Shown here: one piece after another, positions 11,401 through 22,078 of the stretch | How the letters are laid out: every line of letters starts with the position of its first letter | Position numbering within the stretch: position 1 is the stretch's first letter | NCBI GenBank assembly: GCA_001599935.1 | Contig: BCIJ01000034.1 | Span: 1 to 33,956 of the forward strand | Length of the DNA stretch: 33,956 nt | Reading direction: 5' to 3' | Source of the DNA: Holtermannia corniformis | Taxonomy: Eukaryota; Basidiomycota; Tremellomycetes; Holtermanniales | Position numbers and translations under genes: made by a program | The notes under the pieces: model-generated | The model's input: only the letters and a program-made list of their open reading frames with translations | Told to the model about the DNA's origin: nothing | Databases searched by the model: none

Positions 11401-12011
11401 CAGCGATGTTGTCACTTACCGGTTTCCAAGACACTGTCGAGCAGAAGATCTTGGAAAAGGCAGGCAACAAGCGCAAGCTCGAGACCTTGGTGATCTCTCA
11501 AGGTTTGTCATTTGGTTTCAGAGGGCATAACATCTCTGACTGATTATGCAGGCAAATTCGGCAAGGTAGTGGATGAGAATGGCAACGTCCTCCTTGGTAA
11601 GCAGAAGCAAAAAGGCAAGCAAGAGTCGATGGCCGAGGCGGCCGCGGCGATGCTTGCACTGGAAGGAGAAAAGATCGATATCGTCACCAAGGACAGCAAG
11701 GTCATCAGGTATGTTGTCTATCCGTAGCACTGGGACTTTTCTGACACGGGGAACAGCGATGAGGACCTCGACCAATTGCTGGATCGCTCGCCAGCTGCGT
11801 TCGCACGAGAGAAAGGATGGTCGTCCAAGCTCGGTCGGACAGACCAAGCGACGGACGTCAAGAAGGAGAAGACCGCATTCGAAGTCAGTTGTCCCCATTG
11901 TTGCAGGAGAAGCAGTGGACTGACGCATGACAGGTCTTTGTTCCGGGCCGGGACGAGGCTACAGATGGCTTGGCTGCCATGTTTGGCGAGGCAGGGCCTG
12001 AACAGTTATGA
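8477..12011 (+). CDS. SNF2-family chromatin remodelling ATPase, LSH/HELLS (Irc5) type
   Basis: A nuclear ATP-driven DNA translocase that remodels nucleosomes. Exons: 8477-8632, 8902-9249, 9297-9452, 9498-9830, 9873-9919, 9972-10038, 10086-10605, 10655-10707, 10754-10939, 10987-11168, 11218-11246, 11296-11382, 11431-11502, 11552-11708, 11757-11883, 11934-12011 (865 aa; human LSH and yeast Irc5 are close to this). The [12 protein letters not shown] segment before the core is typical of LSH/Irc5. Walker A is DEMGLGK|T (residues 214-221, split by an intron), motif II is DEGH (336-339), motif III is LTGTPLHNN, and the C-lobe shows [16 protein letters not shown] and [10 protein letters not shown] (700-709). 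An acidic/basic insert follows motif III. The first intron is uncertain: exon 2 could instead start at 8746, adding 52 residues. Confidence 0.92.
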
Positions 12012-13255
12012 CCGCCGTCCCGCGTTGCACAAGGTTCCGTTGCATGTTGATGATGGTGCACTGTGTGCTTGTATCAGGTTGGCAATTTGTAGACACTTAT
12101 GCGACAGACATGTCTGTCAATTGGCTTTGACTTTGAGATCAAAGGTTTCCGCATCAGCGTCATGACGCATTGACACTGTAGATTGGCACGTAGCTGTGGC
12201 GCTGTACCACCTTTCATGAGCAGGTGACTCTCGACAAGTGCAGCATGAAAGATAGATCCCACGGCACTCTACGTCAGGCCTCCTGGTTCTGAGGTATTTA
12301 GACAGCGCATCTGAATACACATTGTGGATACACTGCATAGCGCACCATGGAATCCTACATCAGTACCTCGGCCAGCAACAACATTCCGACCTGGAAATCC
12401 TCCCAGACCGTCCAGGCCTTCGACACAGAACTCGGGTGATTGCGAGAGAAAGCCAGTCAGATGAACCCGCGTCATCAGGCCGAGAATCCGTACACTGAGT
12501 TGGACCTGTCAGGCTACGCCAACGTGTGGGATCTGCCCGCGTTAACGGATGGAAGGAGGTGAAGTGGTACAGGACAGTGTATAATATCGTGTTGCCACAG
12601 ACAGCTACCGAAATAGTACACTCGCAGCTGGTAGTCTCCCATGTCACTGGCCTGTTGAACCTCACGGGATACCAGCGCTTGACAGTGCTCCACTCGTCTG
12701 GTGCGTCCGGGCTCGCATCCCCTTTATTGCCCAGTAAAGGGTTGCATGTCCCAAAAAGAGCGGTGTTTCTCCCTTCATTGTCGTAAGTACTGATTGTGTG
12801 TCGTCAAGCACACAAAACGGCCAACAGCTGCGCCGCCTGTCCTCTTGTCCATCCTCAATGTTCAACACCACCCAATCACCATTCACCATCATATCTGTGA
12901 TATCGGCGATGCCTCTTGCTGTGCAATCCCAGTTAACAGAGGTTGAGCAGTTGCGCGTTGCTGATGCGTATTTGGCCGTGTTTCCCAGTAAGCGGACCAG
13001 TGCATGGTCCAAAGCTGCGTCAGTCGTGGACGAGACCGATCAGCAAAGCGCACCGACAGAGAGACAGTACTGAGCTGCAAGAGGGAAATCCGCTGCTCCG
13101 CTATGAAAATCGATACAAGTCTCGAGTCCTCGACAGCCGTATGATTACGATACAATGCATATCGAATATCTATACACTGCCGCTCACAGCTTCCATTGCC
13201 CAATGATTTGGCTATTCCCTATCAGTGACTTTTCCTCAGCTCGAACACGGACCAC
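12012..13255. other. Gene-poor interval between converging genes
   Basis: No convincing gene is seen in about 1.24 kb. Open frames here are short and unrecognisable. One possibility is a small plus-strand frame beginning at ATG 12348 (good CACCATGG context, 30 codons, coding-like C-ending codons). It is followed by another coding-like stretch, 12465-12560, in a different frame. I found no clean intron joining them. A short hairpin (CCCTTTA...TAAAGGG) lies near 12719-12741 and could help end transcripts. Confidence 0.4.
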
Positions 13256-14600
13256 TCACTCAAATACCGCCATGATGGTCCACTTGCGGTTCTCAGCCTC
13301 TTGGAAGACGACGCTACGAGGGCCGTTGAAGACCTCGTCATCGACTTCTTCAGCCTTGCGCGGCAAGCAATGCATAAACTTCCAGTCGGGCTTGGCACCA
13401 GCCGAGTTGACGAGAGACTCGGTGACTTGGTAGCCTGCAAACGCCTTGAGACGATCCGCCTTTTCGGCTTCTTGACCCATTGAGATCCTGCAGGCGGTCA
13501 GTTTCGCGCGGGAGACGGATGCAAGCGAGAGGACACTGACCATGTGTCGGTGACGACAATGTCGGCGTCTTTCAGCGCTTCAGCTGGAGAGGTCGTAAGG
13601 TGGATCTTGTCTTGAGTTCCTGCCTCCTCGCTGTAGAGGGTCAGCGATGATGGGAGATTGGCGTATGCCCACTCACATCCGTGCCCACACTCGCGGGTCG
13701 ATCTCATTGTACCCCTTTGGCGCCGCCACAGCCATCGTTGCCCCCAACCGAGGGTATGTGACGAGCATGTCGTTCAACACGTTGTTGACGTCGCCGACCC
13801 AGACAATCTTCTTGCCCTTGATCGCCTCCAGGGGCGAGATGGTGCTGCGGATGGTGTCGAGAACGGTCGAGTGGGGCTTGTTGCCGGCTTTGGGGATGGC
13901 TGGCAGCTCCTTGTTTGGTGCGTACATCTCGTGAATGGTCAAGAGGTCGGCGAGGATTTGTGTCGGGTGCCAGAGTGATGAGAGCGCATTGATGACGGGT
14001 ACGGGCGAGTGTTGAACGAACGCCTGAATTGGTAAATCAGGTGGCGGGATGACAGCGGATGCGACTGACCTCGATCTCGGAATGATCTCCCACACGAGCC
14101 ATGAAGCCATCAACCATGCTTCCAATAACCTTTGCCGAGTCCTCCAAAGATTCATTCACACCCAATTGCACGTCTTGACTGCCGAGGAACATAGGGTGGC
14201 CTCCGAGCACTTGGATACTCGTCTCACTCGCTACACGCGTGCGCGTACTCCGCTTGTTGAACAGCAACGCGACGGTCCGACCCGCAAGTGTCATGCGCAC
14301 AGACAGCGGCGAGCCATTCTTGCAAATGTGCTTGAAGGTCAGGGCGACATTGAGCAGATTTTCGATCTGCTCTGGTGACAGATCGGCGAGGGTTATGAGA
14401 TGTGGAGGTGCAACATCTTTGCGACGAGCTTGAGGTGGGAAGACGCGGCGTTTGCGGTGTGGTTCGAGGTTGGACGCGGATGAGCTTGTTGAGCTGAACG
14501 GGCGCTGCAACGGGAAGACTGAGGCAGCTGCTGCTACGCCTGGTGTATGCTTGATGCTGCGCGCTGCGCGAGCTGTTCGCAACAGTGTTCGATTGAGCAT
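13256..14600 (-). CDS. ARG3: Ornithine carbamoyltransferase, mitochondrial
   Basis: It joins carbamoyl phosphate and ornithine to make citrulline in arginine synthesis. Exons on the minus strand: 14600-14070, 14023-13677, 13630-13541, 13487-13256 (399 aa). The N-terminus ([18 protein letters not shown]) is a likely mitochondrial presequence. The carbamoyl-phosphate site STRTR is at residues 118-122 with [15 protein letters not shown] after it. HPTQ is at 196-199 with LADLLTI, and the catalytic HCLP loop is at 362-365. The ATG at 14600 is the first one in frame. The protein ends IMAVFE, slightly short for the family. A GTGAGT donor overlaps the stop and an alternative splice to an AG near 13217 would add only one residue. 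Confidence 0.95.
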
Positions 14601-14859
14601 GGTTGTTGGCTGCCGTCCAGTCTGATAATCTCTACGGAGCGACTCAGTCACGGCGAGATTGTCGAATTTAATGACGCCTCCCACTTTTGATCAACAAAAG
14701 TGGCAGAGATGCAGGTGGCGATCCGGGTCGTTTGTGGGTAGCAAGCCGAAGAGCATGGGCTGAACGCGCAAGGAAAACATAGGGCTATCAGTTCATAAGT
14801 CATTGTCAAGTTCGCACATCACCAGGCGGTCTTAGCTGCAACGCAACTGCGCAGAAGAC

Positions 14860-15222
14860 TCAAAGCTGGGATGCCCGGAAAGCACATTCAGTCGTCGAGT
14901 TACTTGGGATGGTAGTCTTTGCAAAGGCGTAGAAGCGATTCTTGACCTCGGCGATCTCTGACGCGACTGCTGGAGGTTCGAGGGACGTGAGCGCTTTTAT
15001 GAGTGCAAGGCCTATCCGAGCAGGGCCGTACGTCACGGCGAAATCGAATGAGTCGTTAGTTGAAGATCGGGTAGGGTCTGCTTCGTCTATGAAGGACTTG
15101 TAGGCTGTGCATGCAGACTGCAAGACCGCGCGTAGATTCGCGTCCCGTTCTTCGTCCGCGGAGACCGGCGTCCACTCGAAGAAGGCCTCGGCACCCGGCA
15201 GCAGGTTCTGCTCTGTGGACAT
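14860..15222 (-). CDS. Unrecognised small protein, 120 aa
   Basis: A single open exon starts at ATG 15222 (MSTEQNLLPGAEAFFEW) and stops at 14860. It is acidic and mostly helical in look (LRAVLQSACTAYKSFIDEAD; ALIKALTSL; VASEIAEVKNRFYAFAKTTI) with no signal peptide or membrane segment. It follows the ornithine carbamoyltransferase gene on the same strand, 260 nt upstream of that start. A GTAACT donor near the end could splice to an AG at about 14867 and alter the last dozen residues. I recognise no family. Confidence 0.5.
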   Translation of the reverse strand: MSTEQNLLPGAEAFFEWTPVSADEERDANLRAVLQSACTAYKSFIDEADPTRSSTNDSFDFAVTYGPARIGLALIKALTSLEPPAVASEIAEVKNRFYAFAKTTIPSNSTTECAFRASQL

Positions 15223-15914
15223 CTGCGATTATACCTGATTCAAGAGGGCGCTTTTTATGCACGCGCCCCAAGTGTCACCTTTCGACAAGCGCACTCGGCT
15301 AGAGGAGAATGAACGACAGTCGATTGCAAAGCAACGCAAAGGAGCTGCCGAATGCGGCTCGCTTTGTCGTTAAGATCCGCTCCAGAACTATACGCTAAGG
15401 ATCCATCAGCCGGATCGCATCGCATCTAGGGAGCAAGCGCTGACGCGACCAGCGACTCATTTGCAGTTACTGCGGGCGGATCTAGCACGAGAGAACCACT
15501 GGAAGGAACTCAAGCACCATTGTGTGGAAAATATCGACGCGCAGTGTCTATGCTCGGGGCCGTGATGAAAGTACGGCTCTTGACTGGTCGATCGCCAACC
15601 CCTCATAGACGATGTAATCGAGATGCTGACACCTCTACCGCTATATCTCCAAGCAGCTACCTAGACCTGCGGAGCCATGGTCAGTCTCCCTACTGTGCTC
15701 TCCTCTCTGAACCGTCCGCACGTGCATGCTAGTCTCCGTCATCCCGACCAAAAGCGCACCTACAATGACCGTGGCAATCAGGGCGACTATTGATTGCTCG
15801 TTCATAGTCATCATCTGCAAGTCAATTGTCTGCGTCGCTATTGTCATTTGATCAAATTATGAGACACTGCCTATATCAATGCATCACCCTGCCACAGAAG
15901 ACAGAATCATGGCC
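15223..15914. other. Intergenic interval with only a weak candidate gene
   Basis: About 690 nt lie between two minus-strand genes. The only coding candidate is the 68-residue membrane-peptide frame at 15641-15847, listed separately. Nothing else is recognised. Confidence 0.4.
15641..15847 (-). CDS. Possible small single-pass membrane peptide, 68 aa
   Basis: ATG at 15847 opens a frame whose residues 16-36 (NEQSIVALIATVIVGALLVG region) form one hydrophobic segment, long enough to cross a membrane. A polar tail rich in Arg, His and Glu follows. Short membrane peptides are easily missed but also arise by chance. There is no family match I know, and the 3' end could be spliced. Treat as a candidate only. 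Confidence 0.22.
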   Translation of the reverse strand: MTIATQTIDLQMMTMNEQSIVALIATVIVGALLVGMTETSMHVRTVQRGEHSRETDHGSAGLGSCLEI

Positions 15915-16583
15915 TCACTCGTCGCCGAACCTGCTGTGCCGGCGTGTCGAGCCAAAGAACGATCTTCGCTTCGGCGTAATCGGTGTCGAAGGCGTAGAGC
16001 GATCGTCCCTCTCCGGCCGAACACCTTGAGAGTGGTCATAGGCCGAGACCCACACGAACCCAGCCGGTGGTTCTTCCGCACGAGGCGACGTCGGTGTGGT
16101 CGGCGGACTGGTGAACAGGGCCGAAGTGCGCTGTGGCATCTTAGCTCCTGTATACCAGTCTTCATCGCTTGGGCGAATCGGAACTGTAGTCGGCCCCAAA
16201 CCGGGGGTGACTAAGGGGGTCAGGGGTGCCGTTGGGGAGCTCGGGGCCCATTCGGTTGCCGAAGGTCGTATCACCCCAGTGAATTGCCGATTGACGGCGT
16301 TTCTGACAGTAGAGGCACGCGTTATCATCTGGTCATCGTCATCTTGGCCGCCTTGCGAGGGGAAGGAAGCGAGGGTGCGACGGGCGAACAGTTCAATGAT
16401 GTCGGCCTCGTTGTGCTCTGTCAAGGTCATGCCGCTGGTGGCCGCCTTGTAGCGCTCAGCCCCGGCTAATAGACCCATGCTGTGCCCCGTGTGGGGTGTG
16501 GAGTTGCCCGTGTTGCGCCTAGTTGATTCGTACGCGTTCATCATGTTCTCGACGATCGCCCACCGGTCCTCGTATGTCGACAT
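15915..16583 (-). CDS. Unrecognised Pro/Thr-rich protein, paralog A, 222 aa
   Basis: A single exon begins MSTYEDRWAIVENMM. Residues 1-100 look helical, then a disordered Pro/Thr/Ser-rich part carries PQRTSALFTSPPTTPTSP, PPAGFVWVSAYDHSQG and a basic end (ITPKRRSFFGSTRRHSRF). The next gene upstream (16987-17658) has the same layout, almost the same length (223 aa) and the same motifs, so the two are tandem duplicates that have diverged widely. S/T-P sites followed by basic residues could be kinase sites (inference). A TATA-like element lies 46-51 nt before the start. No known family recognised. Confidence 0.72.
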   Translation of the reverse strand: MSTYEDRWAIVENMMNAYESTRRNTGNSTPHTGHSMGLLAGAERYKAATSGMTLTEHNEADIIELFARRTLASFPSQGGQDDDDQMITRASTVRNAVNRQFTGVIRPSATEWAPSSPTAPLTPLVTPGLGPTTVPIRPSDEDWYTGAKMPQRTSALFTSPPTTPTSPRAEEPPAGFVWVSAYDHSQGVRPERDDRSTPSTPITPKRRSFFGSTRRHSRFGDE

Positions 16584-16986
16584 TGTGTTTGCTGGTCTTG
16601 CTGTGAGTATGATGCGAAAATACTTTGCTTTATAGCACCCAGCATGTCTGTTGGCGAGTCCGACATACCGCTGACATCCGTTGGGCGGTGCACAGGGCGG
16701 ACTTGAGCTGTTGCGTCGGGGTTGTTGGAGCGTCCAGCGTTGTACCGATGAAGGCAGGATCCGTGAGGCAGTCCTGACCCGAAAGTCTACCGAAACCGCG
16801 CAAGCGTGGGCGATCTACGTTCAATTGGCGACGTAAACTCCGCCAGGGTTCGCGAAGCTGAGCTAAAATTATTCAGACCGAGTAACACAAAGGAGTGCAG
16901 TCATGGAAAATGGCTCGTTGACGCACAGAAGGTGTCTCCTCTGGGCGTGATGGTGTACGCACATGCATATCGGTCAAGACCTATGC
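16584..16986. other. Upstream region of paralog A
   Basis: About 400 nt between the two paralogs. It holds the TATA-like element at 16629-16634 and no coding frame I would support. Confidence 0.4.
16629..16634 (-). promoter_or_regulatory. TATA-like element upstream of paralog A
   Basis: Minus-strand TATAAA (within GCTATAAAGC) lies 46-51 nt before ATG 16583. Paralog B has GATAAA at 17710-17715 at nearly the same distance (52 nt) from its ATG. The shared spacing supports a short 5' leader in both. Confidence 0.4.
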
Positions 16987-17658
16987 TCACGAGCGAGATC
17001 CCTTGAAGCTGCTCCACGAGATACGTCGATTGGAGGAGGGTGACACTGGTGTTCGAGGCGTCCCAATCGAAACAAAGCCTTGAGAAATGTCATACGGCGC
17101 CCTCCATTCGTAGCCATCTGGCGGAGCAGGTATGCGGTTAGAGCTTTCGGTCGGTGTTGGTGGTGGTGAGGTGAACAGACGCGATGTGCGTTGAGGAAAC
17201 GCGCTGCCAACATTCGCGCGTGTAGGTACGAAACCCTTGAAACCATAATGCGTGGGAACCGTTGTTGGAGACATGGGGTTCGTTTCGGACATGCCGCCGG
17301 TCGAGCTTGTTGGCGAAGTAGGTGAAGAAGGGACTTCACAGCGGTTCAACGCATTCAATGCCAGTGCTTTGCGGCTTGCGAGTTGTTCATTGATGTCTGT
17401 TTCGGCATCCGAGTACCATCCCAGCGTCTGCACGGCGTACATGTTGGCGACCGCGCTTTGTTCTTCTGTCGTCATGGTGGATGACGCCTCGAGGAAGGGA
17501 AGCAAGCCAGCTGCGAAGGCCTTGTGGTGCCTCTCGCGAAGAAGGTTATTGTCGATGGTCCTATCTTTCTCGCTCGCTCGGTATTTCCCTTCAGCACTAC
17601 CGTAGTCAGCCAACATAGACTTGACTAGCGACCAACGATGTGTCGAGGTCGTAGACAT
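16987..17658 (-). CDS. Unrecognised Pro/Thr-rich protein, paralog B, 223 aa
   Basis: A single exon. ATG 17658 (MSTTSTHRWSLVKSML) was chosen because it lines up with the start of paralog A and no earlier in-frame ATG exists. Shared parts with A: RWxxVxxM at the start; a helical block (STMTTEEQSAVANMYAVQTL against SGMTLTEHNEADIIELFARRTL); PTTVP; FPQRTSRLFTSPPPTPT; PPDGYEWRAPYDISQG; and a Ser/Arg-rich tail. The conserved C-terminal motifs in otherwise diverged sequence suggest a binding motif. Function unknown. Confidence 0.72.
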   Translation of the reverse strand: MSTTSTHRWSLVKSMLADYGSAEGKYRASEKDRTIDNNLLRERHHKAFAAGLLPFLEASSTMTTEEQSAVANMYAVQTLGWYSDAETDINEQLASRKALALNALNRCEVPSSPTSPTSSTGGMSETNPMSPTTVPTHYGFKGFVPTRANVGSAFPQRTSRLFTSPPPTPTESSNRIPAPPDGYEWRAPYDISQGFVSIGTPRTPVSPSSNRRISWSSFKGSRS

Positions 17659-18004
17659 GGTGATGGTTTGGTTTGGTGATTGCGACCGCACTGAGCTCGC
17701 AGGCTAGACTTTATCATGCTCCCAAGGTCAAGCAAGTTTCACCTCACTTCAGCTTACCACTCCGAGACGAAGGATGGGCTGCTCTGAGCCTGTCCAGCCC
17801 CATAATTGGACGAGAACTCAGTACCGAACAAGGTGCGATGACTCCGCCCCCAGAGCGCTGGCGCAACCCGAGAACACCATTCGGCACGTTTCGCCTTTGA
17901 CAAGGTATGCCGAAGGCGGACTTTGAGCATTTGGCATGTTCCGTCGGAGTTTGATGATTCGGCAAGTGCATTACGCCTCAGTGATGTTGAGTCGACGACG
18001 GTTT
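17659..18004. other. Intergenic interval
   Basis: About 345 nt between paralog B's start and the end of the next gene. Apart from the GATAAA element at 17710-17715 (minus strand), nothing is recognised. Confidence 0.4.
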
Positions 18005-19107
18005 TCATCGACTGGGTCCTTCGCCGCCCACATAGCTGGCGAACCAAGTGGCAAGCTCGGCCACCTTGCGTACCGCAACGTCACTGCGACCGAAACGCAT
18101 ATCGGGGCGCAGAGCGCGATCTTCAAGCAGTATCGTGCGATCTGGTCTAGCTTCCGGGAAGGGACTCGATAGACGGGCGAACCCTGGCCTAGTACCTCGG
18201 TATTGATAATCATCGAGAGCAGACGTCTCGTAGCGGGGTACCGTTCGATAAAGGACCGTGAACTCTGAACGCAGTGTACGCCGACTGGAGAGTGAAAGGC
18301 TGGGTGCGGGTGTTGCACTAAAGCCTGCGTCTGCAATGTATAAGCCGCTAACTGAAGGCAATGTTGATGCTCACTTTGTAGCAGCACTACATCACCTCTG
18401 CGCACGACGCCTTCGCACCCTCGCTCCGCCAGTTCACCCCACAGCGTAACTTGACAGCCTACTTCCGATCTTCCGCTCCCACTCGGCGTGATTACGTTCC
18501 AGGTGCCAACGACGCCAGTGCTGTCCCTGGCATGCTTCTTGTCCTCGTCCGTGAGAAACCGCTTGGGTTGCTCCACTTGCATCACGCAGACAAGCAGAGA
18601 CGCGGCCAAGATCCTGTCTGGATTCGTTTGGGTGGAAAGCAGCTCCTCGAGCGAGGTGAGGCAGTGCATCGGTATATGGTATTGTGGGATATTCGCAAGG
18701 GACGATGCAAAATTTGTATTTGACGGTGCTAACGTCGAAGTGGTGGTGTTGAATGAGGATTCCTGGCTATGCACAGCCGCTGGAAAGACCGCAACATCAT
18801 GTCCCACTGTAGGGCTGGCCCCTATCAGCGACTCTGCATGCGTCTGCGCTCTGAGCCTCTGCGACCGCCTGACGCTGCCCGGACTCGTTGATTGGGATTC
18901 CGCATCGACCGCACCACCGTACGTGAAGGTGACATTGCCATCACTAGCGGTGACTTCGCGCGGATCGCTGAGATGGCGGGTTCGGACTGTTGTCTGATCA
19001 GGATTGGGCGGTATGCTGGTCAAGGTATGGAACCGTATCGACCGCGCAGGTTCGGATTCGAGAGGCGCGAGAGAAGTCGGTGGCAGAAAAACATGCACGG
19101 CTCCCAT
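18005..19107 (-). CDS. Unknown protein with OB-fold-like features, 352 aa
   Basis: Exons: 19107-18375 and 18330-18005, joined by a 44-nt intron. An upstream in-frame ATG at 19149 would add 14 residues. Residues 1-150 are disordered and include a basic RRSQRLRAQ patch. Residues 155-250 alternate hydrophobic and polar residues: LLVCVMQVEQPKRF, then GVVGTWNVITP, CQVTLWGELAERG and RRGDVVLLQ. This is the look of an OB-fold that binds single-stranded DNA, and it recalls RPA-like or Shieldin-2-like domains. The second exon ends RPDMRFGRSDVAVRKVAEL then ATWF. The OB assignment is an inference from pattern, not from a match. Confidence 0.6.
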
Positions 19108-19310
19108 GCTATGGCAACTTGAACGAGAACAGTCAAGAATCAAGATCATGCATCTCAAGGTGGTGTTGATCACGTGAGTCCTAATACACCCTTGCTGAGT
19201 AGAACAACGTCGCCCTAGGCAGGCACAGCACTATTCCGTGCGACCTGTAATGCAGTCCTGGGAAGTGAAGTGCTCAGTGAGCAAGTCCGAGGGGGGAAGG
19301 ATAAGCTTGC

Positions 19311-21669
19311 TCACCTTACAACCTGAGCCTGATCCCTTCTCGCACTGCCGGCTCTTAATCGCTCCAACTGGGTTACAAGCCCGTCTCGTTTGCGCAACTG
19401 CAAGATCCCATCAGCATCGCTTACTTGATTGGTAGTACATACGGCCAGCACCAACTCGATCTCAACACTGAAAGCGATGGTCTTCTGCCACCCCTGATGC
19501 CGATCACACCGCCGTGTGGCACCGCACACCAGCGCGGCATCGCTTGCGAGGAGCGCCCGCACTTCAGAGTCGTCGGCGTGAAGACGTGAGTCATAGCCGC
19601 ACGCACGGTCGTCGGCGACCGCCCTACTCTTCGACTTTTTTGGCTTTTTGCTTTTGGCGGTGGGCTCGTCCAGATCCATCGGCTGAGAGGTAACCTGCAG
19701 CATATCCGCACTGGCGATTGCGCCAGCCAACAATTCCTGTCTGGCTTCAAGAATCTTGATGGACTCGGTGATTGCCGTTTGCTGAGCCTCGATGTGCTGC
19801 AGCATGCTATTCAGACCGTCCTCTTGAGGTTTGAGCGAAGAGACTGTTGTTCCTGGCTGATTGACAACGCGGACTGGTTCTGGCCGGGCAGCGTATAGTA
19901 TTGTGGGGTAGACATCGTCGTAGACGAGCTTCTTGGCACGGAGCTGGTTCAACGAGTGGTGCATACCGCACGCTTCGGAGCAATATCTGCGATGTCAGTC
20001 GGGGGCCGCGTAGCATGTGACAACCCGCACTTGGACGCCGAACCGACGACGGAGCGACGGCATTCAGTCCTCTTGCATTTCACTCGGAAAGAGGTCCTGT
20101 CATCCGTGGCTGTGGCTATGTGAGCAAATCATTGGTGGTCACCAAACAACGCACTCTTTTCACAGTCGACGCAGACGAACAAATCAATCATCTCAATCAT
20201 CTCTGGCAAGATTGAGACACAAGCAGGGTGGAACCAGTTGTCGCAGCTGCGAGGTATCAGTACCTGACGGATGCTCTTCAAAGGCGCTGACCGATCACAA
20301 CCAATCATCGTCACGTCCTCATCCTCTTCGTCGTATGGTTTCATGCAAACACAGTATAAGTTTGTATCGACCGGAGAAGACTCGTGGTGAACAGGGACCG
20401 GAATGGATGTGTCTTCGACGTCGACGGGTGCTGGTGTCTGCATTGCGATTTCAGCCGACGATATTCGCGGGAGAACAAAGGGACTGACGGCGGATGTGGT
20501 CGTTGATCGTTCCTTTTTGGTGGCTTTCTTGCCACCAGCGGTGGGTTTCAGAGAGTTGACCTATGGTAGGCATCAAGCTGCGATCATGCTACGATGTACA
20601 GCAACACACCTTGCCGCCCCTGGCTTTGGATTTGGATGCGGCCTTGCTCCTACTCTTCTTACCCTTGACGATTGAGTCTTGCTCACCCGGCAGACTGTTA
20701 AGCGCAGAAGGTGATAGACCGGTGCTTGGTGGAGCAGTTGCGCTTTCTTCCCGAGCTTCCCTTGATTGCCAAGTAAACTCGTCGAGTTCAGGTTCGCCAT
20801 CCGCAACGGTAATGTCGGGATCAACTTCTAAGTCCTGTATGCTGTGCACGGCGATTCGCGGCGTGTTGGACGCATATTCCGTAGGTTCAGGCCCAAGCAA
20901 TAGTTGTTCTGAAAGCTGTCGAGTCGAGGAGACGTTTGGCGATTCCTCTTGTTGAATAGCGTGAGGTTTTTCTACCGTCTGATGAGAAGACGGGTCCTCA
21001 GCCCCAGAACCTGCGTTCGACATTGGTGACTCGAGCTTGATTACGATGGACTGAAAGGACGGTGGTTGCGTGAGTTCGCCTGATAAGAGTCAGTCGCAAT
21101 GTCTATTGGCACGCAAACGCACTTTGGTCCGCGGTCACTGCTAGGATAGCAGCCGGCATTGTTGACGCATGATTTGTTTCGGACCGACTCAAGGCATCAT
21201 CGGTCTCCTGCAAGGGTTCGGTTTGGGCTGGTCTTTCGACGTCGCTCAGACCGCCTTGATTGACTTCGTCCGCTTCAGGTGAGGGCTGGGTAGTTTGGGG
21301 GTCATGCTCGGCGGAGGAACCTCCAGGAGTGCCGTATTCGTCTAGTGCAGGATCAACCCGCATAGCAAAGCCGGGCTTAGACTGATCCTCGACAGTCCGA
21401 CCGTCCAACTCTGTAGCTGCCTCGCGGCCTGCGACCGGCCCGATATGGCCTTGACTTTGCCCCTCGGAGTGAATGCGGTCTCCCTGATCCGACAATCTAA
21501 CATTCACTGGCGTCGCCTCATCTTCCCAATTACCCAAAGGATCTGGGCTTCCGCTCACTCCCACATCGACGATGGACGTATCGAAAGTCTTCAGCTGGAG
21601 GTCGTCATTCCGCGATCGTTTTCGAGGCGAGCTCGAGAGGCTTGCAGATCTCTTCGGCGCGTGCGACAT
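19311..21669 (-). CDS. PHD-finger protein of Spp1/CXXC1 type (COMPASS/Set1 complex subunit)
   Basis: Spp1/CXXC1 reads H3K4 methylation and anchors the Set1 methyltransferase complex. Exons: 21669-21123, 21079-20610, 20560-20292, 20246-20155, 20115-20031, 19986-19443, 19397-19311 (697 aa). About 340 disordered residues precede a C4HC3 PHD finger at about 405-460 (LYCVCMKPYD, MIGCDRCDNWFHPACV, LFVCVDC). After it comes the typical zinc region: CKRTECRRSV, KYCSEACGMHHSLNQLRAKK, and near the end ACGYDSRLH, TRRCDRHQGWQK. Yeast Spp1 is about half this length because it lacks the long N-terminal tail. The last intron (19398-19442, 45 nt) is in frame and without stops, so its retention would also give a full protein. 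ATG 21714 is an alternative start. Confidence 0.87.
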
Positions 21670-21811
21670 GCAAAGACCACCTATCCAGCCTTGTCGTCTA
21701 GTCGAGCTTCGCATGCAATATTGGGAGTGCACGCGTCAACAGCTCGTGATCTAGCATCGACCTAGCAAAAGTGTTTGCTAGGGTAGTATCCAGTTTTATC
21801 TATTGTCTAGG

Positions 21812-22078
21812 CTACATAGTCGGCGGGTGCTTCTCCTTGTAGTCAAGATAGAAATTTTTGATCCTCGGGAAGTACTTGCTGCTGGGTGGACTGTGGTCTG
21901 GCAGGGTGTCGAACGCAAAATCGCCTTTTGCAGTCATGTGAGCGATGGCAACGCCTGAACCAGCACGGAGGATTATCGGCCATCCCTCTCGCGCATCAGC
22001 GTATCTTTCAAGGCCAGACTTGGCTATGGAGACCCCTTGGGTGCTCTTACTATCGTCAACCTTGCTCGTGGATGACAT
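21812..22078 (-). CDS. Unrecognised small protein, 88 aa (member 1 of a pair)
   Basis: A single exon, ATG 22078 to TAG at 21812. It starts MSSTSKVDDSKSTQ and ends KYFPRIKNFYLDYKEKHPP. The gene at 22594-22845 shows the same plan: MSS start, a V(S/T)IA strand, a G-rich centre (ILRAGSGVAIAHM) and an aromatic-basic FY..Y....HP end. No signal peptide or membrane segment. Function unknown. Confidence 0.6.
   Translation of the reverse strand: MSSTSKVDDSKSTQGVSIAKSGLERYADAREGWPIILRAGSGVAIAHMTAKGDFAFDTLPDHSPPSSKYFPRIKNFYLDYKEKHPPTM

Noticed and set aside
12348..12570. Small two-exon gene
   Set aside because: Both pieces have coding-like codons and a good start context, but the only joins in frame need an intron of about 21 nt. 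Mentioned in the interval note only.
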